DNA of 64,000 nt. Source: Pseudomonas helvetica (lineage in GTDB: Bacteria; Pseudomonadota; Gammaproteobacteria; Pseudomonadales; Pseudomonadaceae). This document shows positions 44,345 through 54,095 of this stretch, piece by piece. Position 1 is the stretch's first letter. The number at the start of each line of letters is the position of its first letter. The stretch is from positions 1,398,501-1,462,500 of the forward strand of contig NZ_CP150917.1 in NCBI RefSeq assembly GCF_039908645.1, given 5' to 3'. The position numbers were made by a program, and so were the translations under genes. The notes below the pieces were generated by a model. That model saw only the letters and a program-made list of their open reading frames with translations. It ran no database searches and was not told where the DNA came from.

Positions 44345-44384
44345 AAAAAGCCCCCGTTGCCAGTTTGGTAACGGGGGCTTTTTC
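44345..44384. terminator. Terminator after kup
   Basis: AAAAAGCCCCCGTTGCC and its complement (GGTAACGGGGGCTTTTT) form a strong stem. It also serves the convergent gene at 44397-44723. Confidence 0.9.
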
Positions 44385-44396
44385 GTCTCTGTGCCT

Positions 44397-44723
44397 TTAG
44401 TTGCTTTCAGGCCGCGGGTCTTCGGATTTGGTCTTTGTCCGGGCCGGTCGCGGGGTCAGGACCTTTACCACGTCATCAATCACTGCCTTGCTCATTGCCG
44501 TCAGATAATGCGCGGCCCAGGCGTGGCGGTCGGTGCCTTTTGCGAAGGCGGCATCCTGAGCAAATGATCGGGCGAGGAACAGCAGATCAGAGGCCTGTGA
44601 CAATGCATCAACGATGGGAACACCGGCGCGGACGTTGAATAAGGCCTGGTCCGAGCAGTAGATGAGAGGGGTCAAACCGATGGTTTTCAGTTCTGAAGTC
44701 GCGGAAGAATCTGTTTTGGTCAT
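44397..44723 (-). CDS. DUF3077 family protein
   Basis: A 108-residue protein of a small, Pseudomonas-typical family (LFNVRAGVPIVDALSQASDL and then LLFLARSF). Function unknown. The ATG at 44723 is preceded by AGGAGTAAC. The upstream leader is highly structured (see 44776-44850). Confidence 0.7.
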   Translation of the reverse strand: MTKTDSSATSELKTIGLTPLIYCSDQALFNVRAGVPIVDALSQASDLLFLARSFAQDAAFAKGTDRHAWAAHYLTAMSKAVIDDVVKVLTPRPARTKTKSEDPRPESN

Positions 44724-45208
44724 GGTGTTACTCCTGGGTTCAAGGAGCCGCCACATTCGTTTCCAAGCGAATGGGTGACGGCTGTACGCAGGTTGGAAAA
44801 CCGGGAACCTAGGAACCGGCACGCCCGAAGGCGTCCCACGCACAGCCGCCATAACACAGGATTGCAGTCGTAAAAAACTCTGCAGTCATGATGGGGTGCT
44901 GTTGCGCTACGGTTCGACGGGTTTCCAAGCCCGATCGCTGAATGGTCAGCGACGTCCGGAGAGTATCCCGTCGAAGAAAAGCGCAACAAGGCATCAAAGT
45001 GCCCATATACGAGATTCGGAGTTTGCCTACAAGGTCTGCGAGCGTCATCCGATATTTCGGCACCTTGAGTAAACGAAAGTAAACGCGGCGAGCGATTTAC
45101 GAGTCGCTGGGGGCTTGTGGAGTTGTTATTCCAGCGACAGTGCGTTGACTGTTCTTTTGGCCTGGGTTAGCGACTGTCCTTTGTCCTGGGACTGAGGACA
45201 GTGCTCAC
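44724..45208 (-). promoter_or_regulatory. Long leader/intergenic region of the DUF3077 gene
   Basis: About 480 bases without a recognised gene. The part near the DUF3077 start holds a strongly structured RNA region. A minus-strand ORF in 44809-45063 ends in the middle of it and shows no protein family, so it is not annotated as a gene. Confidence 0.5.
44776..44850 (-). ncRNA. Candidate structured RNA element in the DUF3077 leader
   Basis: On the minus strand a UUCG tetraloop hairpin (ACGCC-UUCG-GGCGU, 44821-44834) lies inside a long-range pairing of CGGCTGTGCG with CGTACAGCCG (about 44779-44788 and 44839-44848, one mismatch), beside a GGTTCCTAGGTTCC repeat. It could be a cis-regulatory RNA or a small RNA. 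No known RNA family was recognised. Confidence 0.4.
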
Positions 45209-45247
45209 AAAAAAGCCCCCGTTACCTTGCGGTAACGGGGGCTTTTT
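45209..45247. terminator. Terminator of the virJ-like gene
   Basis: AAAAAAGCCCCCGTTACC and its complement around TTGC end the minus-strand mprF-virJ operon. Confidence 0.9.
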
Positions 45248-45264
45248 GTTGAACCCGGATCAGG

Positions 45265-46560
45265 TCACTGTTCTGCGACCTTGTCCTTGTTCTGACGCTT
45301 CTCGATCGCATTGACCAGGCGTTTGGCCAGGGCCGGGTAGTTCTCGTCGAAGTGGTGGCCGCCCGGCAGCTTCAAGGCTTCACCCACAGCGGTCTTGTCG
45401 GTGCAGCCACTCTCGGCGATTTCTTCTGCGCCGTAGATGCACAGCACCTTGTCGGCGGGCAGCTTGGCCATTTCCGGGCCGGTGTCGGCCTCTTTGCCGG
45501 CGTTGCCGAGCCAGCCTTCGACCTGGATTTCGAAGCTGCCAGTACGGGCGAAGGCCAGCAGGATGATTGCATCGACCCGTTGCTGTTCGCTTTCCGGCAT
45601 ACGGTTGTAGATCGCCGGCAAGACGTCGGCACCGAACGAGTAGCCCGTCAGGATGAAGCGTTTGGTGCCCCACTTCTGACGGTAGTGCTGCATCAGTTCG
45701 GTAAGGTCAATGGCGCTTTGCTCAGGGCTCTTGTGCTGCCAGTAGTAGCGCAGGGTGTCGATGCCGACCACCGGGTAACCGATCTTAGCCATTTCACCGG
45801 CTACGTCACGGTCCAGGTCACGCCAGCCGCCGTCACCGGAAAGGAACAGGGTGACGGTGTCCTTGGCCTGGCCGGCAGGCACTTCGACCACCGGAATGTT
45901 CAGGCCGCCATTGCCCTTGTCAGCGCCGACGAGGAGCTTGCGCAGTTCGTTGTTGAGGACTTGCGGCAGGTTGATGTCGTAGTCGCTGATGCTGGTTTCG
46001 GCATTGGGTTGATCGCGCACGAAGCCGGCGCTGGTGTCGTCCGGGTTATCGTTCCATGCAACCAGCCAGTGACCGTGAGCTGCGCTTTTTGGCAGCGAGT
46101 GGGTGCAGCCGGGTTTTTCCAGCGCCAGGTCTACTGAAACGGCCTGGGACTTGTCATCTTTCTGCTCGGCCAGCCAGCGCCAGGCCAGGATGGCGCCAGG
46201 GCCGATACCGCTGACCAGGGTCGCTGGGCCCTTGAGCTGCTGGAAGGCCGCCTGCAGGGCATTACCTTGTTGGGTGCAGTCCGTGGGCAGGACCACCTGA
46301 ACGATTTGCGCGGCACCGCCACGGCTCAGGGTCATCAGTTGCTTGTCGCTGAGCTTCTGATCTTCGTTCACCGCGACGACCACCCGGGCACGCGGCGTGG
46401 TGCCAGGAATGACCCGGGTCATTGCCGGGCCATCAACAGGCGTCAGCAGTTCGAGGGTGGGCTCGGGGGCCGGGCGGCTCCAGTACCAGTAACCGCCACC
46501 GAGGATCACAGCCAGTACCACCAGAGTGGCTAATACATACCGCCAGGAGCGTTGAATCAT
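45265..46560 (-). CDS. VirJ/AcvB-like aminoacyl-phosphatidylglycerol hydrolase
   Basis: A 431-residue protein with an N-terminal membrane anchor/signal (YVLATLVVLAVILGGGYWYW) and a periplasmic alpha/beta hydrolase domain with LSGDGGWRDLD and a GYSFGAD nucleophile elbow (GxSxG). Homologues are VirJ/AcvB of Agrobacterium and PA0919, which hydrolyse lysyl- or alanyl-phosphatidylglycerol. Its start overlaps the mprF stop by a base, so the lipid synthase and hydrolase are co-expressed. Confidence 0.85.
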   Translation of the reverse strand: MIQRSWRYVLATLVVLAVILGGGYWYWSRPAPEPTLELLTPVDGPAMTRVIPGTTPRARVVVAVNEDQKLSDKQLMTLSRGGAAQIVQVVLPTDCTQQGNALQAAFQQLKGPATLVSGIGPGAILAWRWLAEQKDDKSQAVSVDLALEKPGCTHSLPKSAAHGHWLVAWNDNPDDTSAGFVRDQPNAETSISDYDINLPQVLNNELRKLLVGADKGNGGLNIPVVEVPAGQAKDTVTLFLSGDGGWRDLDRDVAGEMAKIGYPVVGIDTLRYYWQHKSPEQSAIDLTELMQHYRQKWGTKRFILTGYSFGADVLPAIYNRMPESEQQRVDAIILLAFARTGSFEIQVEGWLGNAGKEADTGPEMAKLPADKVLCIYGAEEIAESGCTDKTAVGEALKLPGGHHFDENYPALAKRLVNAIEKRQNKDKVAEQ

Positions 46561-49202
46561 CAGCGTTTCACCAATCCAGTCAAGCCGCCCGCAATCAGGG
46601 CGGCGGTATCGGCCAGTGCCACCAGCGGATCGAGTCCGGCGGGCACGGCCATGTAACGAGGTTCCCAGTCAGGCTGGAATTTGTCCTTGAAGCGGCGCAG
46701 CCCCTGGAAGTTATAGAGCTGCTCGCCACGGCGAAACACCATCGAGCCGAGGCGTTGGGTCAGTGGCGCGCCACGACGGGGTTGCAGACCCGACAGCGGC
46801 ACCATGCCCAGACTGAAACGTGCATATCCGTGATTTTTATAATGTTGAATCAGGCCGACCATCATGAACTCCATGGTCAGCTTGGGCGCGTCCGGGTGGG
46901 CACGCATCAGGTCGAGACTGGCCAGGTCGTGGCTATACGTCTCGAGCAGGTTGGCGAATGCCACCGGGCGACCTTCAAAGTGAATGATCGCGATACGGAA
47001 GTGCTTGAGGTAATCGTCGCTGAAACGGCCGAGGGAGAAGCCTTTTTCGCGAACGTTCTTGCCGGTCAGCCAGGCATCGGAAATGACCTTCAGCTCCTCC
47101 ATGGGGGCTTGACCCGGTTCGTAGATTTCCAGCGACAGGCCATCGCGGGTGCCACGGTTCCAGGTATAACGCAGGTCTTTCATCTCTTTGCCCTTGGCCT
47201 CGAGATCAAAGCGATGCAGGTCAACTCGCGCTTCTTCGCCCAGTTTGATCGCGGTCAGGCCGATGTCCATGTAGTACGGCAGGTTTTCGGCGCGTACCTG
47301 ATAGAACACCGGACGGGCGTGATGAAGGTCGCAGAGGTCACGGAACTGCCAGATCATTTCCGCGCGTTGCTGGGTCGGGCCGATCGGGTCGTACAGGGCC
47401 ACCAGACTGCGGCCACGACGCGCATACATCAAGAACGCTTCGTCGTTAGGGTGAAACAGTAGCGCCTTGTCACCGGTCAGTGCGAGGCCGCCGTCCGGTT
47501 GCGATGAGGCCATCAGGATCTTCAGCGCCTTATCCAGTTCTGCGGCGTCGGGTTGATGAATCACCGGGCGCGCGGTGCGCAGCAGCCAGGTCAGAGACAC
47601 CACCACCAGCAGAACGGCCGCGCCGAGCAGCGAGCGCAGGCCGCGCGGGGCATCGGAATCCAGGGTGAACTGCCACCACAGTTGATGGCTGTACGGCACA
47701 TCCTGATAGGCGAACAGCAGGAGCCAGATCGAGGCACCCAATACGCACAGGCTGGCCACCAGGTACAGCGGCGAGAACGGCACTTCGGTCAAGCGGCTTG
47801 GGCGGTAGAAAGAGCGACGGAAGATCGCCAGCAGACTGGCGGTCAGGATCATCAGGCAGGCTTCTTCCCAGTCGAACCCTTTGAGCAGCGAGAGCACGGC
47901 ACCGATCATCAGCAAGATGGTGGTCAGCATCCAGGCGGCCGAGAGGCGACGGCGCAGGCCTTGAGCCAGCAGCAGGCAGAGCACGCCGATCAGGCTGGCA
48001 CCGAAGTGCGAGGCGTCGACCAGGCGATGGGGGATCAGGAACCCGATGTGTTCCAGACGGGTGTCGATTTCCGGTGTCGCACCGGAGAACAGCAATACCA
48101 CACCAGACAGGAACACCAGGATCGCCAGTACCGGCGCGGCCATGCCCGAGGCGGCGCGCAGCGATTGACGGGTGTTGAACAGGCGCTGTGCTTCATTGAT
48201 CAGCAGCAGGACGCAAGCCGCCAATAGCGGCAGAACCACATAGATCAGGCGATACAGCAGCAGGGCGGCGGCCAGTGGCGCAGCGCCGAGCTTGTCGGCG
48301 AAGGCCGCCAGCAGAATCGCTTCGAATACCCCGACGCCGCCCGGTACGTGGCTGAGCACGCCAGCGGCCAGGGCCAGCAGATAGACCAACAGGAAGGCGC
48401 CGAACGGTGGCGCTTCCGGCAGCAGCAGATACAGCACGGTCGCGGCGGCTGCCACGTCCAGTGCGGTAATCACCAATTGCAGGAAGGTCAGGCGACGACC
48501 CGGCAAGCGTAGCGTGCGTCGTCCGATGCGAACCAGCAGATTGTCCGTATACGGTTGTTCTGGCAGGCGGCGGCGGTAGAGGCCAATGGCCAATACCGAG
48601 CACAGCAGCAACACGGCAATCGCAATGGCGCCCAGCAACGGCTGCGACACATGCAGCGCGATGGAGGCAGCAGGCAGGTTGCTGAGTGTCGCCAGGGCCG
48701 CGAGCGGCGGCAGGGCGCAGCCCAATGACAGGCTGGCAAACAGCGTCATGTGGGCGACTTCCGACGCCCCGAGCCCGTGACGTGCGTACAGGCGGTAACG
48801 CACCGAACCGCCGGACAGCAGCGAAAGGCCAATGGCGTTACCGATGGCGAATGCGGTGAAGCCACCCAGAATCATGGTGCGCGGCGGCAAGCTCACGCCA
48901 GCATAGCGCGTGGCCGACCATTCATAGCCGAGCAAGATGATGAAGCCGGTAATGGTTGCAGCCAATGCACCGAGCAGGGCCGGCTTCGGCACTTCCAGAA
49001 TCGAGTCGTGCAGGGCGTAGAGATCGAGTTCGCTTAATAGATGGCGACAGGCAATCAGCGCGATAGCGAACAATAGCAGCGTGACCGCCAGGCCAATGGG
49101 CTGACGGTACTTGCTGACCAGATCCAGCCAGTGCAAACGGGTGGCCGTGATCGGTTGTGTCGCTGTGACGGTGTCTTGTAAATCAGACGAGTTGGCGCGC
49201 AT
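46560..49202 (-). CDS. mprF: Phosphatidylglycerol aminoacyltransferase MprF
   Basis: An 880-residue protein: N-terminal flippase region with many transmembrane helices (to about residue 530) and a C-terminal DUF2156 GNAT-like synthase (TGDKALLFHPNDEAFLMYAR and on to VPLSGLQPRRGAPLTQRLGS). It adds Lys or Ala from aminoacyl-tRNA to phosphatidylglycerol, changing membrane charge and resistance to cationic peptides. The ATG at 49202 has an AGAGGTG site. Which amino acid is used cannot be decided here. Confidence 0.93.
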   Translation of the reverse strand: MRANSSDLQDTVTATQPITATRLHWLDLVSKYRQPIGLAVTLLLFAIALIACRHLLSELDLYALHDSILEVPKPALLGALAATITGFIILLGYEWSATRYAGVSLPPRTMILGGFTAFAIGNAIGLSLLSGGSVRYRLYARHGLGASEVAHMTLFASLSLGCALPPLAALATLSNLPAASIALHVSQPLLGAIAIAVLLLCSVLAIGLYRRRLPEQPYTDNLLVRIGRRTLRLPGRRLTFLQLVITALDVAAAATVLYLLLPEAPPFGAFLLVYLLALAAGVLSHVPGGVGVFEAILLAAFADKLGAAPLAAALLLYRLIYVVLPLLAACVLLLINEAQRLFNTRQSLRAASGMAAPVLAILVFLSGVVLLFSGATPEIDTRLEHIGFLIPHRLVDASHFGASLIGVLCLLLAQGLRRRLSAAWMLTTILLMIGAVLSLLKGFDWEEACLMILTASLLAIFRRSFYRPSRLTEVPFSPLYLVASLCVLGASIWLLLFAYQDVPYSHQLWWQFTLDSDAPRGLRSLLGAAVLLVVVSLTWLLRTARPVIHQPDAAELDKALKILMASSQPDGGLALTGDKALLFHPNDEAFLMYARRGRSLVALYDPIGPTQQRAEMIWQFRDLCDLHHARPVFYQVRAENLPYYMDIGLTAIKLGEEARVDLHRFDLEAKGKEMKDLRYTWNRGTRDGLSLEIYEPGQAPMEELKVISDAWLTGKNVREKGFSLGRFSDDYLKHFRIAIIHFEGRPVAFANLLETYSHDLASLDLMRAHPDAPKLTMEFMMVGLIQHYKNHGYARFSLGMVPLSGLQPRRGAPLTQRLGSMVFRRGEQLYNFQGLRRFKDKFQPDWEPRYMAVPAGLDPLVALADTAALIAGGLTGLVKR

Positions 49203-49480
49203 CAATCACCTCTTGGATTGTGCGCGACAGGATGGGGGTATCCAGCCAAGTTACCAATCCCTGTAGAAAAAAATAATCACAAATATTAACGCGTATCACC
49301 GAGCATTGGGGATTACGCACATTCAATCGTAGAGAGGCTTGCCTGCGACTCAGCATAGCCTGATCTGGTGGACCCTGAAGGGTGCCAAAGGTTCGTAGAA
49401 CATTGCCAGATCATTGTTGCGAAAGGACTTTTCTACAGATACAAAAAAGGCCGCTCTTTCGAGCAGCCTTTTTTGATGTT
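49203..49480. other. Intergenic region mprF to tRNA-fMet
   Basis: Holds the mprF promoter region and the tRNA terminator (49443-49474). Nothing else is seen. Confidence 0.5.
49443..49474 (-). terminator. Terminator of first tRNA-fMet
   Basis: AAAAAAGGCTGCTC and GAGCGGCCTTTTTT pair (read on the minus strand) around GAAA. Confidence 0.85.
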
Positions 49481-49557
<77 letters not shown>

Positions 49558-49741
49558 TCTGTGTGGCGGCATTCTACAGGCGATCGCCTGAGTGTCAACC
49601 GTTAATAGCCTGCTTGGTCAAATTAACGTTAATTAGCGTCGGACGGTTGCTGCGCTCAGGTTAAGTATAAGAAGCGCAAAGGGTTTTTTCCTGGCTCTGG
49701 CGACAAGAGGGAAGGAGGGGTGACGAAAAACACACGCGCAC

Positions 49742-49773
49742 AAAAAAGGCCACTCTTTCGAGTAGCCTTTTTT
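49742..49773 (-). terminator. Terminator of second tRNA-fMet
   Basis: AAAAAAGGCTACTC and GAGTGGCCTTTTTT pair (minus strand). It differs from the first copy's terminator at compensating positions. Confidence 0.85.
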
Positions 49774-49779
49774 GATGTT

Positions 49780-49856
<77 letters not shown>

Positions 49857-50073
49857 TCTGTGTGTCGGCATTCTACAGAGGATCGCCGGGCTGTCAATTG
49901 CTAATTGAGAAAAATCTGTTCCTGTTCAATCGCTTAGCGTATCAAACAGGAGGTCTGACAGGGCTTGAGGGCTTGTGGCATAAGGCTTTCAGCTCTATTG
50001 ACGGGTTAATTTCGATTGAGAAAATAAATCCAGTGTAGGCATTTTCCTCTGCTAAGGGATAAGAAACCAGGCA

Positions 50074-50089
50074 CTGGTGCTATATACAG
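50074..50089 (+). promoter_or_regulatory. LexA (SOS) box before dinB
   Basis: CTGGTGCTATATACAG, of the CTGG-N8-ACAG type, 66 bases before the dinB start, same variant as before recA. Confidence 0.8.
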
Positions 50090-50155
50090 TTGCCAGTGAG
50101 ATACTGGCGATCCGGTTCGCCGTAATCCTTTTTCCTTCATTGAACACTGCCTTAT

Positions 50156-51217
50156 ATGACGCAGCGCAAAATCATCCACGTCGATTGTGACTGCTTTTAT
50201 GCCGCCATCGAGATGCGTGACGACCCGACTCTGGCGAGCAAGCCGCTGGCGGTGGGTGGCTCGGCGGATCATCGCGGAGTTATCGCGACGTGCAACTATG
50301 AGGCGCGGGCTTACGGGGTGCGCTCGGCCATGTCCTCACGGCATGCCTTGAAGCTGTGCCCGGACCTGGTCATCGTCAAGCCGCGCATGGATGTCTATAG
50401 AGAAGCGTCGAAAGAGATCCAGGCGATTTTTCGCGATTACACCGACCTGATCGAGCCACTGTCGCTGGATGAGGCGTACCTCGACGTGTCGGAAAGCACG
50501 CATTTCGCTGGCAGTGCCACGCGAATTGCCCAGGATATTCGGCGCCGCGTCTCCAATCAGCTGCATATCACCGTCTCGGCGGGTGTAGCGCCGAACAAGT
50601 TTCTCGCGAAGATCGCCAGTGACTGGAAAAAGCCCAACGGATTGTTTGTGATCACGCCGGATCAGGTCGAGGACTTCGTCTCGCAGTTGCCGGTGAGCAA
50701 ACTGCATGGTGTCGGCAAAGTCACTGCCGACAAGCTGGCAAAGCTCGGTATTGCCGATTGCCTGCAGTTGCGTGAGTGGAACAAGCTGGCGCTGGTGCGC
50801 GAATTTGGCAGTTTTGGCGAGCGTCTGTGGAGTCTGGCGCGTGGGATCGATGATCGGCAGGTGCAGAACGACAGTCGCCGGCAGTCGGTGAGTGTCGAAA
50901 ATACCTACGATGTGGATCTGCCGGATCTGCTTAGTTGCCTGGATAAACTACCGGACCTGCTGGAAACCCTTAACGGGCGTATGGCGCGGATCGATAGCAG
51001 CTACCGGCCGGGCAAGCCGTTCGTCAAAGTGAAGTTCCATGATTTTACCCAGACGACACTGGAGCAGGCCGGGGCGGGGCGTGATCTTGGTAGCTATCAG
51101 TTGTTGCTGACTCAGGCGTTCAATCGGGGTGGCAAACCCGTGCGTTTGCTGGGGATTGGCGTGCGCTTGCAGGATCTGCGTGGCGGGTTCGAGCAGTTGG
51201 ATCTGTTTGAGCGGTAG
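50156..51217 (+). CDS. dinB: DNA polymerase IV DinB
   Basis: A 353-residue Y-family polymerase. Catalytic carboxylates are in VDCDCFYAAIEM near residue 8 and SLDEAYLDV near residue 102. The C-terminal QLDLFER is a beta-clamp binding motif. Translesion synthesis, SOS-controlled. Confidence 0.96.
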   Translation: MTQRKIIHVDCDCFYAAIEMRDDPTLASKPLAVGGSADHRGVIATCNYEARAYGVRSAMSSRHALKLCPDLVIVKPRMDVYREASKEIQAIFRDYTDLIEPLSLDEAYLDVSESTHFAGSATRIAQDIRRRVSNQLHITVSAGVAPNKFLAKIASDWKKPNGLFVITPDQVEDFVSQLPVSKLHGVGKVTADKLAKLGIADCLQLREWNKLALVREFGSFGERLWSLARGIDDRQVQNDSRRQSVSVENTYDVDLPDLLSCLDKLPDLLETLNGRMARIDSSYRPGKPFVKVKFHDFTQTTLEQAGAGRDLGSYQLLLTQAFNRGGKPVRLLGIGVRLQDLRGGFEQLDLFER

Positions 51218-51246
51218 GGCCCGATCGGGGGCAAGCGCGTTTGACT

Positions 51247-51276
51247 CTGTAGGAGCAAGGCTTGCCCGCGATGCTT
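51247..51276. repeat. Single REP repeat
   Basis: CTGTAGGAGCAAGGCTTGCC followed by CGCGATGC is a REP-type element of fluorescent pseudomonads after dinB. Confidence 0.75.
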
Positions 51277-51283
51277 TTCGGCT

Positions 51284-52237
51284 TTAGTTCGGCCCTGGAT
51301 CCGCCACCAAACGCCCGGCATCCTTGGTCAGCGACTTGAGAAACTCGCTTTGCAACTCGGGATCGTTGCGGGTCAGTTCGATCAGGCTTTGTTCCAGCTC
51401 GCTGGCTTCTTCTTCCAGGCCCAGCTCCGACAGGCGTTTGACCCGGTGTACCCACTGGCTCACTTCGTCGTCTTCGAGGTCGTCGTAAATCAGCGTATGA
51501 GCTTCCAGCAGCTTGCTGCGCAAGGTGCTGCTGATCGTCAGGGACGAGTCGGTGTGCACATCGTCCTGAGCATCTTCAACAGTAATCTGCAGCTTGCCGA
51601 TACGGTTCAGGTCCTGTTCCGCGAACGGGCTGTCCAGCAGGTTCAAGCGCAACACGCCGTTGCGGTCGGTGGTGAGCTCGAAGGTCTGCGTGCCGGCCTT
51701 GACCTCTACCGGGCGCTCGCTCCATGGCAGGCTCGAATATTCCATACGCTTATCACGCTGGACTTCATCGATACCGGCCAGGTTCTGTTGTGCGCGACCA
51801 TGGGACTGTATGTTCATGAACGGGTTGAGCCCGGCAATGCCATTGCTGATCCAGTCCTTGGTCATGCTGTCTGGCAGGTTGCCGAGGGCGAACACGTTGG
51901 CGATGTTCGCGCCGACGCCGCCCACCAAAGTCACCGCGCCCAATGGAATCTCGTAGACCTTGCGCCAGGGTTGGTAAGGCGTGTAGCGATCGTAGCGCCG
52001 GGTGACATCGTACTCGGTGACTTCGAAGGTCTTCTGCTCGTGAATCCGAACCCGACGTTGCGGCAGCTCAAGCACCTTAGGCTCACCGACATCGATCTGC
52101 AGGCTGTGATCGAGCAGTTTGCGCTCGATGCGTTCCTCGTGCTCGCTGCGTTGTGACATCTGATTGGCGCAGCCGCTGAGCAACAGGGTGCCGCACAGGG
52201 CGGCACCACCGAGGTTTAAGGTGTTTCGCTTGAACAT
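51284..52237 (-). CDS. Lipoprotein of unknown function
   Basis: A 317-residue protein with a lipoprotein signal (GTLLLSGCANQ, lipid-bearing Cys at about residue 24). The body is rich in charged helices near the C-terminus. A hydrophobic Gly/Val segment (IPLGAVTLVGGVGANIANVF) lies near residue 100. It starts 17 bases after proS on the same strand. No family with known role is recognised. Confidence 0.75.
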   Translation of the reverse strand: MFKRNTLNLGGAALCGTLLLSGCANQMSQRSEHEERIERKLLDHSLQIDVGEPKVLELPQRRVRIHEQKTFEVTEYDVTRRYDRYTPYQPWRKVYEIPLGAVTLVGGVGANIANVFALGNLPDSMTKDWISNGIAGLNPFMNIQSHGRAQQNLAGIDEVQRDKRMEYSSLPWSERPVEVKAGTQTFELTTDRNGVLRLNLLDSPFAEQDLNRIGKLQITVEDAQDDVHTDSSLTISSTLRSKLLEAHTLIYDDLEDDEVSQWVHRVKRLSELGLEEEASELEQSLIELTRNDPELQSEFLKSLTKDAGRLVADPGPN

Positions 52238-52254
52238 GACTTCTCTATCTGGTG

Positions 52255-53970
52255 TCAGCGGCGGATACGAGCCTGAAGGAACGACAGCACGTCAGCGACC
52301 GGCAGCGCTTGCGGCTCGGCCTCGGTACGGCTCTTGTATTCCAGGTTACCTTCGGCAAGGCCGCGGTCACTGACCACGATCCGGTGAGGAATGCCGATCA
52401 GCTCCATGTCCGCGAACTTGATGCCCGGGCTGGTTTTCTTGTCGCGATCGTCCAGCAGCACTTCGAAGCCGGCAGCGGTCAGTTCCGCGTACAGCTTGTC
52501 GGTCGCTTCGCGAACCTGCTCGGTTTCGTAGCGCAGAGGCACCAGGGCGATCTGGAAGGGCGCGAGGGCGTCGCTCCAGATGATGCCTTTCTCGTCATTG
52601 TTCTGCTCGATGGCCGCAGCCACTACGCGGGACACGCCGATGCCATAGCAACCCATTTCCAGGGTGACCGGCTTGCCGTTCTCGCCGAGTACTTCGCACT
52701 TCATCGCTTTGCTGTACTTGTTGCCCAGCTGGAAGATGTGCCCGACTTCGATGCCGCGCTTGATTTCCAGGGTGCCTTTGCCGTCAGGGCTAGGGTCGCC
52801 GGACACGACGTTACGCAGGTCGGCAACGGTCGGTACTGGCAGATCGCGCTCCCAGTTCACGCCGAAGTAGTGTTTGTCGTCGATGTTGGCACCGATGCCG
52901 AAGTCGCTCATCAGTTCGACGGAACGGTCGATGATGATTGGCAGCGGCAGGTTCAGCGGGCCAAGGGAGCCGGCGCCGGCGCCAATGGCGTCACGCAGTT
53001 CGGCTTCAGAGGCCATGACCAGCGGGCTGGCGACGCCAGGCTGGTTGGCGGCCTTGATTTCGTTCAGTTCGTGGTCGCCACGGATGATCAGGGCAATCAG
53101 CTTGCCTTTCTCTTCAGCGTGAACCACCAGGGTCTTGATGGTTTTTTCGATTGGCAGGTTGAAGCCTTCGACCAGTTGCGCAATGGTCTTGGCGTTCGGG
53201 GTGTCGACCAGGCGCAACTCTTCAGACGGTGCGGCGCGCGAGGTCTCCCGTGGCACGGCTTCGGCTTTCTCGATGTTCGCTGCGTAGTCGGAACCGTTGC
53301 TGAAGACAATGTCGTCTTCACCGGATTCGGCCAGTACGTGGAACTCGTGGGAGCCGGCGCCGCCGATGGAGCCGTTGTCGGCTTCTACAGGGCGGAACTT
53401 CAGGCCGAGGCGGGTGAACACGTTGCAGTACGCCTGGTGCATGCGGTCGTAAGTGATCTGCAGCGATGCCTGGTCGGCGTGGAAGGAGTAGGCGTCCTTC
53501 ATGATGAATTCGCGACCGCGCATCAAGCCAAAGCGTGGGCGGATTTCGTCACGGAATTTGGTCTGGATCTGGTACAGGTTGATCGGCAACTGCTTGTAGC
53601 TGCTCAACTCGTTGCGCATCAGGTCGGTGATCACTTCTTCGTGAGTCGGACCGGCGCAGAAGTCGCGACCGTGACGATCCTTGAAGCGCAGCAGTTCAGG
53701 GCCGTACTCTTCCCAGCGACCGGATTCCTGCCACAGCTCAGCCGGTTGAGTGCTCGGCATCAACACTTCGAGAGAACCGGCGGCGTTCATTTCTTCACGA
53801 ACGACGGCTTCGACCTTGCGCATCACTCGCAAGCCCATCGGCAGCCAGGTGTACAGGCCGGAGGCGAGTTTGCGGATCATGCCGGCGCGCAGCATCAGCT
53901 GATGGCTGACGACGACCGCATCGGAAGGCGTTTCTTTCTGTGTGGCGAGCAAATATTGACTGGTGCGCAT
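52255..53970 (-). CDS. proS: Prolyl-tRNA synthetase
   Basis: A 571-residue class II synthetase with an insertion (editing) domain around residues 220-400 as in bacterial ProS. The start [15 protein letters not shown] at 53970 matches the family N-terminus; the longer reading upstream is rejected. Confidence 0.97.
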   Translation of the reverse strand: MRTSQYLLATQKETPSDAVVVSHQLMLRAGMIRKLASGLYTWLPMGLRVMRKVEAVVREEMNAAGSLEVLMPSTQPAELWQESGRWEEYGPELLRFKDRHGRDFCAGPTHEEVITDLMRNELSSYKQLPINLYQIQTKFRDEIRPRFGLMRGREFIMKDAYSFHADQASLQITYDRMHQAYCNVFTRLGLKFRPVEADNGSIGGAGSHEFHVLAESGEDDIVFSNGSDYAANIEKAEAVPRETSRAAPSEELRLVDTPNAKTIAQLVEGFNLPIEKTIKTLVVHAEEKGKLIALIIRGDHELNEIKAANQPGVASPLVMASEAELRDAIGAGAGSLGPLNLPLPIIIDRSVELMSDFGIGANIDDKHYFGVNWERDLPVPTVADLRNVVSGDPSPDGKGTLEIKRGIEVGHIFQLGNKYSKAMKCEVLGENGKPVTLEMGCYGIGVSRVVAAAIEQNNDEKGIIWSDALAPFQIALVPLRYETEQVREATDKLYAELTAAGFEVLLDDRDKKTSPGIKFADMELIGIPHRIVVSDRGLAEGNLEYKSRTEAEPQALPVADVLSFLQARIRR

Positions 53971-54095
53971 GGTAGGCCGTTGTCGGTTGCTGAAGACTAG
54001 AAGTGACGAAGCATTGTACGGGCGAGATTTGCTGGCGTACAGGATTGCGGCCGGCGGTGTGGCTTGAGTGCGGAGAAAGCCCCGCACTCAAGGGG

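Noticed and set aside
44809..45063. 84-codon minus-strand ORF in the DUF3077 leader
   Set aside because: It overlaps the structured RNA region, has no family and no good ribosome site; more likely a by-product of the RNA element.
52252..54000. 582-codon open frame antisense to proS
   Set aside because: Shadow of the prolyl-tRNA synthetase gene.
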